A DNA stretch of 5,422 bases from Saprospirales bacterium (lineage in GTDB: Bacteria > Bacteroidota > Bacteroidia > Chitinophagales > Saprospiraceae). The notes below the pieces were generated by a model, which was not told the origin of the DNA, made no database searches, and saw only the letters and a list, made by a program, of their open reading frames with translations. How positions within the stretch are numbered: the first letter of the stretch is position 1; the number at the start of each line of letters is the position of its first letter. A program made the translations under genes and the position numbers. Positions 1-4,542 of the stretch are shown here, one piece after another. The stretch lies in the NCBI GenBank assembly GCA_024642645.1, contig JAHEAS010000288.1, positions 1 through 5,422 on the forward strand, in the 5' to 3' direction.

Positions 1-1
1 G

Positions 2-1081
2 GCACTTTCTCCGAAATGGCAACTGCCAATGCTGACAGTGGCTAGTGAGTACATGTACAATTTGAACGATTTCGTAAAAGCTGAAGAATGGCTAAAGCGG
101 GCTAATAAAGCGAACCCAAAGAATTTCGTGGTTTGGGAACGTTTGGCTTGGCTTTATCAAACAGTTGGCCCCAAAGAAAAGGCAAGAGAGATGGCGGAGA
201 AGATGATAGAACTTCGCCCGGATCTCTTCAATGGATACGGCACCATGGGCAGTTGCTATTTTCAGTTGGCTGACTTTTCTACGGCAAAATCATTTTACCT
301 AAAAGCACTGAAAAAAAACGATGAACCTTCTAATTGGGTAAATGCCAACTTAATCTACGCGTACTTGGCCACCAAACAACCAAAAGCTGCGGAGGCGCTG
401 TTTGACCGAATAATTGCCGACGAACGGACACCTTACTGGGTCGCAGCAAACCTGGATACTTGGTACGCCAAAGGACTACTCAATTACACCAATGAATTCA
501 AAAAAGCGGAGACCCTTTTGTCTAGCGCTATGGAACGAAGGCATATTGCCTTCGATGTGGCTGAAATTCTGATATGGCAAGCCAAGGCGAAGTTTTTACA
601 AAATCAAAATGATGCCTGTAGGCAATTGTTGGAACAGGCGTTAAGCCATGACTCACTCCAGGTCAATGCCTTTATTTTGGCCTATTCCCTCATGGGCGAG
701 CTGGAAGCCCTGGACGGCAATGACGAGGCTGCCGAGGCTTTTTTTCAAAAAGGAACCAACTATTGGGGCGACGATTTTTTCAAAGAAGACGCACTTTTTC
801 GCTATGGCCTATTTTTATTGAACAGCAATCGGGTGGAAGATGCGGAGAAACAGTTTCAGCTTTGTCAATGGATAACCAACAATCATGGTTCTTTGGGCGA
901 ATACGGACTTGCCTTGCTTAATGCCCAACAAGGCAAAAACGACCTTGCGCTTTCTCAACTCAAGCAGGCATTGGAAAACTACTACCCTTTCCAAGCGCGG
1001 ATATTGGCGGAACCACTTTTTTCTGAAATTAGAAAAGCTGATAAATTCAATGTGCTTATGAACCAGCATTTTAACCAATAA
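2..1081 (+). CDS. TPR-repeat protein, C-terminal part (5' end outside window)
   Basis: The reading frame is open from base 2 to a TAA at 1079-1081, with no stop before the first in-window ATG (29). The true start therefore probably lies upstream, and 359 residues are visible. The protein is almost entirely helical repeats of tetratricopeptide type. Clear units lie at about residues 41-73, 75-106 and 111-141, and another near 299-325 has the GLALLNAQQGKNDLALSQL pattern, with the usual small/aromatic positions and AEEWL, AKSFY, AEALF, AEKQF helices. The tail EPLFSEIRKADKF (337-349) resembles the end of TPR arrays attached to signalling domains such as cyclases, kinases or winged-helix regulators, where a 'dP.F..lr.d.rF' motif closes the array. 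An upstream signalling domain is thus possible but cannot be seen. TPRs mediate protein-protein contacts; partner and location are unknown. No signal peptide or membrane segment is visible. The gap to the next gene is about 475 bp, so it is probably a separate transcription unit. Confidence 0.85.
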   Translation, partial: ALSPKWQLPMLTVASEYMYNLNDFVKAEEWLKRANKANPKNFVVWERLAWLYQTVGPKEKAREMAEKMIELRPDLFNGYGTMGSCYFQLADFSTAKSFYLKALKKNDEPSNWVNANLIYAYLATKQPKAAEALFDRIIADERTPYWVAANLDTWYAKGLLNYTNEFKKAETLLSSAMERRHIAFDVAEILIWQAKAKFLQNQNDACRQLLEQALSHDSLQVNAFILAYSLMGELEALDGNDEAAEAFFQKGTNYWGDDFFKEDALFRYGLFLLNSNRVEDAEKQFQLCQWITNNHGSLGEYGLALLNAQQGKNDLALSQLKQALENYYPFQARILAEPLFSEIRKADKFNVLMNQHFNQ

Positions 1082-1314
1082 TCAAACTTTTGAAAGAATG
1101 AAATATGCTGATTTTACTGAGTCGAAACAAAATATTAAGGAATGAAAATAATTTTTTGTGATTTTTTCAGATTCACTGATAACCCCTAGAATCATGAGGT
1201 ATAGATGTTATAACAATTCCATTTTTTACAGAATGGTTTTAAATGGGCCCGTAGAAACCCATGTTTGTTGATAAAAAAGATTCTATCATAATACCCGAAA
1301 TGTCTCGAAAAGCT

Positions 1315-1336
1315 CCGGCAGGAAAATACCTGCCGG
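1315..1336 (+). terminator. GC-rich hairpin, possible intrinsic terminator
   Basis: A perfect 8-bp stem, CCGGCAGG / CCTGCCGG, encloses the 6-nt loop AAAATA. It is followed on the + strand by a pyrimidine-rich run (acttcttctcttt). This is the strongest short hairpin in the spacer and stands out from its AT-rich surroundings. It lies about 234 bp after the TPR gene stop, far for a dedicated terminator, and the downstream run is not a clean T tract. It could instead be a dispersed palindromic repeat. Confidence 0.4.
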
Positions 1337-1409
1337 GACTTCTTCTCTTTACCAGATTTAATTGGGCAAAAAACTTCTATCAACCCAAGAATATTTTTGA
1401 AAAAAAATT

Positions 1410-1470
1410 GTTGAGCTAAACAAAAAACGTATTTTGGCGGACATCCAAATAGCCGCCTTTATAGCTCAAC
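1410..1470. repeat. Nested inverted repeat upstream of the first paralog
   Basis: Outer arms GTTGAGCTA (1410-1418) and TAGCTCAAC (1462-1470) are perfect 9-bp complements. Inside them, GGCGG (1436-1440) and CCGCC (1453-1457) form a second 5-bp stem with a 12-nt loop. Both stems can form together, with an asymmetric internal loop. The structure ends about 86 bp before the start codon at 1557. It could be a 5'-UTR structure, an operator-like palindrome or a short mobile-repeat relic; the sequence does not decide. Confidence 0.45.
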
Positions 1471-1516
1471 TTACAGCGTTTCTTTAACCACTAGCCACGA
1501 TAAAAGCCGCTCTCTA

Positions 1517-1556
1517 TAATCAACTACTAATTTCATCACTTTTTAAATTGCCAATT
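1517..1556 (+). promoter_or_regulatory. Conserved 5' leader, copy 1
   Basis: The stretch before ATG 1557 matches the stretch before ATG 2528 in order and near-identical wording: ATCAAC, then TAATTTCA, then TCAC, then TTTAAATTG, then CAA, then ATTATGAAAAT. Short indels separate the blocks. The third paralog shares only TTTCATCA (3236-3243, compare 1531-1538). No Shine-Dalgarno sequence is present. It may be a translation-initiation region or simply recent duplication. Confidence 0.5.
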
Positions 1557-2168
1557 ATGAAAATGAAAGCCTTTTTTTCTTCAGTTTCTGTGCTAGCGGC
1601 CTTCTTCCTTTGTTGCGGCCTGAACCAAGTTCAGGCTCAGGATGCTACTGGAGGTGGGGTTCGCACCACTTCCGACGCCAAATACTGTGATGCTGTGTTG
1701 CCTGACATTGAAAAGCAACTACAGTCCGATGCCGACGCTACCTGTACCACTCAGACCACTTGTGTGGAATGTATGGATCGAACTTCCAAAATGACACTTT
1801 CCGCCACCCTCTATGTTCAACCGAACAAATCTGTATGCAAAGCCGTAACTGATATTGTTACTGACGCAGATGTCGCTAGCCGAGGTGCTACCAAGCAGGC
1901 CCCTAAACGTTTCTATGCAAAACTTATGCAAAGCCCATGTTTTGCTGGTGGTACAAACCTTGAAGTTGTTGTGCCGGGCTACGACTTGAACAAAAAGCAA
2001 TTCTCTTTCATGTGGGAAGTTGACGGTAAAAAGGCAGGTCACCTTACATCCGTTCAGTGTGCTTGTGGCAAAGAGGCCAAAGTCAGGGTTACCCACCTGC
2101 GAACTGGCGAATCCGTCAATTTGACAATGAAATTGAATTCAACTTGTGCTAATAGCACAAACAAGTAA
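1557..2168 (+). CDS. Exported cysteine-rich protein, paralog 1 of 3 (unknown function)
   Basis: A 203-aa secreted protein. I do not recognise the family. Residues 1-27 form a Sec signal peptide: basic start MKMK, a hydrophobic core rich in F, L, V and A, and a signal peptidase I site after VQA. The two Cys at 19-20 are not in a lipobox, so a lipoprotein is unlikely. The mature part has nine cysteines (44, 63, 69, 72, 94, 128, 168, 170, 197). Motifs shared with the next two genes are: KYCDAVL (42-48); DADATCTTQTTCVECMD (58-74) with a CxxC pair; QSPCFAGGTNLEV (125-137); and FMWEVDGKKAG (151-161) followed by C168 and KVRVTHLRTG. The last part alternates hydrophobic residues in the manner of an Ig/PKD-like beta sandwich (inference). 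I chose ATG 1557 over the in-frame TTG at 1548 because the signal peptide begins there and paralog 2 starts the same way. No Shine-Dalgarno sequence is visible, as is usual in Bacteroidota. Confidence 0.88.
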   Translation: MKMKAFFSSVSVLAAFFLCCGLNQVQAQDATGGGVRTTSDAKYCDAVLPDIEKQLQSDADATCTTQTTCVECMDRTSKMTLSATLYVQPNKSVCKAVTDIVTDADVASRGATKQAPKRFYAKLMQSPCFAGGTNLEVVVPGYDLNKKQFSFMWEVDGKKAGHLTSVQCACGKEAKVRVTHLRTGESVNLTMKLNSTCANSTNK

Positions 2169-2178
2169 AATCGACACT

Positions 2179-2196
2179 TTGAAAGCGAGCTTTCAA
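2179..2196 (+). terminator. Hairpin just after paralog 1
   Basis: Perfect palindromic arms TTGAAAGC / GCTTTCAA are separated by GA; in RNA this gives about 7 bp closed by a CGAG tetraloop. It starts 10 bases after the stop codon at 2166-2168. No T tract follows directly; a T6 run occurs only about 20 bases later (near 2215-2221). It is a candidate terminator or 3'-end stabiliser for paralog 1. Confidence 0.4.
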
Positions 2197-2282
2197 GACT
2201 GACTTATATTGGGCATTTTTTATTGCGCTGAATTGTTTGGATAAGTTGGAATAATTACCTTCAACTAATAATTCGTGAGATA

Positions 2283-2290
2283 TATATTTG
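2283..2290 (+). promoter_or_regulatory. Candidate Bacteroidota -7 box (TATATTTG)
   Basis: An exact match to the Bacteroidota sigma-ABfr -7 consensus TAnnTTTG. The expected -33 TTTG at 17-23 bp upstream is poor (TTCA near 2260-2263). If used, it would give paralog 2 its own transcript with a 5' UTR of roughly 230 nt. In AT-rich DNA such a match can arise by chance. Confidence 0.25.
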
Positions 2291-2482
2291 CTTAATAAAA
2301 TTCATTTATTTAATCCTGAAAAATTCAAAAAAGCATTGTTTATTAATTCGTAGCCATGTTCTACTAAATTGTTTTTGAGTTATTATTTGGCGGAAAACTG
2401 TTCAAAAAAAACCAACTGAATTTCACCATTAACAGCAGCATTTTATTAGAATTTGGTCTAGAAAACAATTTTTTAAGCAATG

Positions 2483-2527
2483 TAATCAACCAATTAATTT
2501 CAGTTCACCTTTAAATTGTCAACTATT
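2483..2527 (+). promoter_or_regulatory. Conserved 5' leader, copy 2
   Basis: This is the counterpart of the leader at 1517-1556. ATCAAC lies at 2485-2490 and TTTAAATTG at 2510-2518, followed by CAA and ATTATG. It shows that the duplicated unit extends at least 40 bp upstream of the coding region. Confidence 0.5.
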
Positions 2528-3118
2528 ATGAAAATCAAAGCTTTTTTTATGTCTTCCGCTGCATTAGTAGCAGTTCTCTTTTGTTTCAGCCTGACTTCTG
2601 TTCAAGCACAAAGTGGTGGCGCTATTGGTACCTCCACAGTCAAATACTGCAGTGATATTTTGCCTACTATTGAAAAACAACTTCAAGCTGACGCAGACGC
2701 TACTGGCACCACTCAAACTGCTTGCGTACGTTGCAAAGATAAGTCAACACAGATAGTCATTGATGCCACGGTTGTTGCTCAGCCTAAAGATGCTGGCGCA
2801 ACGGATATCAAAACCGTAACGGATAACCTCAGCCGTGGTGGCATGGCTATTGAGCCAAAGTTTACCGCACAAATCATCCAAAGCCCTTGCTTTAGAGGGG
2901 GAACCAACCTGGAAGTGAGCTCACCAGGCAACGATTTGTCCACCAGAGAGTGGTCCATCGTATGGGATGTTGACGGCCAAGCTTTGGGCAGCGGCTTGAA
3001 TTTGGCTTGTGCTACTGGAAAAACCGCCAAAGTTAGGGTAACCTATCAGCCTACTGGCGATTTTGTCACTTTGGAAATGAAACTGAACAGCGGAAGCACT
3101 GATTCATTAAGGAATTGA
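2528..3118 (+). CDS. Exported cysteine-rich protein, paralog 2 of 3 (unknown function)
   Basis: A 196-aa secreted protein, closely related to the preceding gene over its whole length. The signal peptide is residues 1-27 (MKIK, hydrophobic core, cleavage after VQA). Conserved blocks are: KYCSDIL (39-45); IEKQLQADADATGTTQTACV (48-67, CxxC at 66-69); QSPCFRGGTNLEV (118-130); VWDVDG (145-150); and CATGKTAKVRVT (161-172). Only five mature cysteines remain (41, 66, 69, 121, 161), and all five are shared by the three paralogs. The positions matching C63 and C94 of paralog 1 are lost (G60 and the GATD region). ATG 2528 is preferred over the in-frame TTG at 2516 for the same reason as in paralog 1. 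The gene lies 359 bp after paralog 1 and 136 bp before paralog 3. Function is unknown; location is probably periplasm, surface or secreted. Confidence 0.87.
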   Translation: MKIKAFFMSSAALVAVLFCFSLTSVQAQSGGAIGTSTVKYCSDILPTIEKQLQADADATGTTQTACVRCKDKSTQIVIDATVVAQPKDAGATDIKTVTDNLSRGGMAIEPKFTAQIIQSPCFRGGTNLEVSSPGNDLSTREWSIVWDVDGQALGSGLNLACATGKTAKVRVTYQPTGDFVTLEMKLNSGSTDSLRN

Positions 3119-3121
3119 TGC

Positions 3122-3134
3122 TTTAGACCGTGTT
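3122..3134. repeat. Solo copy of a MITE terminal repeat
   Basis: The 13-mer TTTAGACCGTGTT is identical to the reverse complement of the right end of the element at 4361-4535, and 12 of its bases match the left end. It starts 3 bases after the paralog 2 stop codon. No partner arm is visible downstream, so this is either a degraded element end or a target-related sequence. Confidence 0.55.
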
Positions 3135-3138
3135 ATAT

Positions 3139-3208
3139 CTTGTATGCCACGAATTGTATATAGACGCCCGAATTTATTTGCGTGAATATATCCAATTCGT
3201 GGCACAAG
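3139..3208. repeat. Long imperfect palindrome between paralogs 2 and 3
   Basis: The arms are CTTGT (3139-3143) / ACAAG (3204-3208), then GCCACGAATTG (3146-3156) / CAATTCGTGGC (3193-3203), both perfect. Further in are ATATA (3158-3162) / TATAT (3187-3191) and ACGC (3164-3167) / GCGT (3180-3183), around a 12-nt loop. As RNA this makes a stable hairpin of about 25 bp with small bulges. No T tract follows it. It resembles the dispersed palindromic repeats of Bacteroidota intergenic DNA. It could attenuate or partly terminate transcription from paralog 2 into paralog 3. Confidence 0.65.
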
Positions 3209-3254
3209 CCTCATCTGTTGGTGTCAAACCTATCCTTTCATCAATATTAACATC

Positions 3255-4301
3255 ATGAAAAATATAGTTCTTAATTGTATTCTGGCATTAATGTGCTTGT
3301 TTGTAACTGGTCAATCCTTTGGTCAAAAAACAGCTCCCAAAAAAAAGAAGACAACCAATGTAAGCCTACAATATTGCGATGACGCAATTGCCACGGCTAA
3401 AAAACTCAACCAATCTCAAGCTGATGCCGAATGCCGCACGGTTCACCAATGCGTACCTTGCCAGGATAAAATAACAAAACAAAAGACCTGTAAATCCGTC
3501 ACCGTCCAACCGAAATGCAGCTCTTCTGCAACCATCACCAAAAAAGTCGTCAAAGACGCATCTGGCGAAGAAGAAGCAGGAGAGGCCCCACCCTTCACCG
3601 TTGAAATCATCCAGGAATCATGCGGAAAAGGCAAGGTATCACTCGATGCCGTTGTGATGTCGGATGGCCAAACCAGTTTTGACAAAAAGTCGCAAGCGGA
3701 CTATGCTTTCCTATGGACCATTGACAACAAAGAAGCTGGCAACAACAGCGACGTAACTTGTGTGCAAGCCAAAGAGGCCAATGTAAAAGTCATCAAGAAG
3801 TCTAATGGTGCCACCATCACCCTGTATATCGCACCACCTACCTACGTTGAGCCAGCACCTTCAAGGGGAGCACCAGTGCCCACCATTGCTGCTGTTTACA
3901 AAAAAACAGGCTGCTTTGGGTATTGCCCAATTTATGAAGTGCAGTTTTATGTGGACGGCCGGGTAAAATGGGAAGGCAAAATGAACACTGGCACCCAAGG
4001 CATTAAGGAAGCCACTTTGGACAAAGAAACGCTTGCCCAGATTACCAGGGTCGCCGAAAAAATCAAATTCTTCAATATGGACCGGAAATATCCCGACTAC
4101 CAAGTCTGGGATGCACCTTCCACCATTATTTACCTCAACCTGAACGGGAAGGAACACCAAGTGCAAAACACACTCGGCGCTCCGAAGGAATTGAAAGAAT
4201 TGGAGCAGCTATTTGACGACATAATCAAAAAACAAGGCTGGAGAACCACGCCTGACAAGAAGAAAAAGAAAGCGAAAAGCGCTTCAAGCAATAACGATTG
4301 A
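3255..4301 (+). CDS. Exported protein: paralog 3 domain fused to DUF6438-type domain
   Basis: A 348-aa exported protein with two domains. Residues 1-24 look like a Sec signal peptide (MKNIVLN, hydrophobic core, end near SFGQ), followed by a lysine-rich stretch (29-32). Residues 40-192 are the third copy of the local cysteine-rich domain: QYCDDAI (39-45); ADAECRTVHQCVPCQDK (56-72, CxxC at 66-69); QESC (120-123); FLWTIDNKEAG (152-162); and C169 before EANVKV. It has two extra cysteines (79, 88) and an acidic insert (DASGEEEAGE, 101-110). A Pro/Ala linker (194-208) leads to residues 209-330, which match the DUF6438 family in my recollection: KKTGCFGYCPIYEVQFYVDG (C220, C224), then the FFNMD, DAPSTIIYLNLNG and LEQLFDDI elements and a terminal GW. 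The C-terminus is a lysine-rich tail (335-341). DUF6438 has no assigned function that I know. ATG 3255 is the natural start, with no Shine-Dalgarno sequence. The gene may be co-transcribed with paralog 2 across the palindrome at 3139-3208. Confidence 0.88.
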   Translation: MKNIVLNCILALMCLFVTGQSFGQKTAPKKKKTTNVSLQYCDDAIATAKKLNQSQADAECRTVHQCVPCQDKITKQKTCKSVTVQPKCSSSATITKKVVKDASGEEEAGEAPPFTVEIIQESCGKGKVSLDAVVMSDGQTSFDKKSQADYAFLWTIDNKEAGNNSDVTCVQAKEANVKVIKKSNGATITLYIAPPTYVEPAPSRGAPVPTIAAVYKKTGCFGYCPIYEVQFYVDGRVKWEGKMNTGTQGIKEATLDKETLAQITRVAEKIKFFNMDRKYPDYQVWDAPSTIIYLNLNGKEHQVQNTLGAPKELKELEQLFDDIIKKQGWRTTPDKKKKKAKSASSNND

Positions 4302-4319
4302 TGCATTAGGATTGATTTA

Positions 4320-4340
4320 AGGAAAGTAACCTTCCTGTTT
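4320..4340 (+). terminator. Weak hairpin after paralog 3
   Basis: AGGAA (4320-4324) pairs with TTCCT (4332-4336) around a small, partly paired loop, and GTTT follows. It lies 18 bases after the stop codon at 4299-4301. The stem is short, so this is only a candidate end for the trio transcript. Confidence 0.3.
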
Positions 4341-4353
4341 CTATCCATAAATT

Positions 4354-4360
4354 AATAGCT
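4354..4360. repeat. Left target-site duplication AATAGCT
   Basis: A direct repeat of 4536-4542, placed symmetrically 4 bp outside the terminal inverted repeat. The perfect 7-bp match at equal distance on both sides argues for a transposition footprint, though AT-rich flanks raise the chance level. Confidence 0.55.
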
Positions 4361-4535
4361 TAAATTAGACCGTGTTCGGAATTTGGGTTTCGAGTGAAAA
4401 ATTGTTGATTTTTTGATGAGATGAGGCGGAAAATTGGGAGCATAGCCTAGCTACGTGACCAATTTTTCAACGAAATATCATCAAAAAAGGAGCTGTTTTT
4501 CGCCGGAAGCTAAATTTCGAACACGGTCTAAACTA
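4361..4535. mobile_element. MITE-like palindromic element with probable 7-bp target duplication
   Basis: Terminal inverted repeats lie at 4365-4384 and 4512-4531: TTAGACCGTGTTCG is perfect at both ends, followed by one mismatch and then AATTT. The palindrome continues inward: TTTTTTGATGA (4409-4419) / TCATCAAAAAA (4478-4488), AAAATTGG (4430-4437) / CCAATTTT (4459-4466), and TAGC (4443-4446) / GCTA (4450-4453) at the centre. The 7-mer AATAGCT flanks it directly on both sides (4354-4360 and 4536-4542), 4 bp outside each terminal repeat, and is the probable target duplication. No transposase frame fits inside, so the element is non-autonomous. The right flank abuts the start codon of the next gene (4543). 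Confidence 0.75.
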
Positions 4536-4542
4536 AATAGCT
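4536..4542. repeat. Right target-site duplication AATAGCT
   Basis: The direct-repeat partner of 4354-4360. It ends one base before the ATG of the HhH gene, so the element displaced everything that originally lay upstream of that start codon. Confidence 0.55.

Larger units (their letters stand above)
1082..1556. other. Intergenic spacer, no gene supported
   Basis: No convincing coding region is present on either strand; the short open frames here have no recognisable composition or motif. The stretch holds two structured elements, listed separately: a GC-rich hairpin at 1315-1336 and a nested inverted repeat at 1410-1470. It ends with the leader of the first exported paralog, which is conserved in front of the second paralog. 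A weak Bacteroidota-like promoter can be proposed at ATTG 1407-1410, then 19 bp, then TATTTTGG 1430-1437. It matches the TTTG / TAnnTTTG pattern imperfectly and overlaps the inverted repeat, so I do not list it as a feature. Confidence 0.6.
2169..2527. other. AT-rich intergenic spacer between paralogs 1 and 2
   Basis: This 359-bp spacer is very AT-rich and holds no supported gene on either strand. It contains a hairpin soon after the paralog 1 stop (2179-2196), a TATATTTG box (2283-2290) fitting the Bacteroidota -7 pattern, and the leader copy at 2483-2527. I see nothing else in it. Confidence 0.6.

Noticed and set aside
1098..1145. 15-codon frame (MKYADF...) just after the TPR gene
   Set aside because: Too short, no recognisable motif, and no partner in the window.
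1192..1383. Minus-strand open frame of 63 codons in the first spacer
   Set aside because: Its composition is not protein-like, it runs through the GC hairpin, and it shows no recognisable domain or start context.
1548..1556. In-frame TTG start giving three extra residues to paralog 1 (likewise TTG 2516 for paralog 2)
   Set aside because: The TTG is conserved in frame in both leaders (TTTAAATTG), but a signal peptide starting MK(M/I)KAFF begins at the ATG, and paralog 3 starts directly with ATG-AAA. The ATG is the simpler start.
1600..1620. Lipoprotein signal (Cys at residues 19-20 of paralog 1)
   Set aside because: The residues before the Cys are F-F-L, not a lipobox, and a signal peptidase I site (VQA) follows a few residues later.
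1743..1800. Thioredoxin-like redox site from the CxxC motif
   Set aside because: No thioredoxin-fold context around the CxxC, and the domain size and order do not fit.
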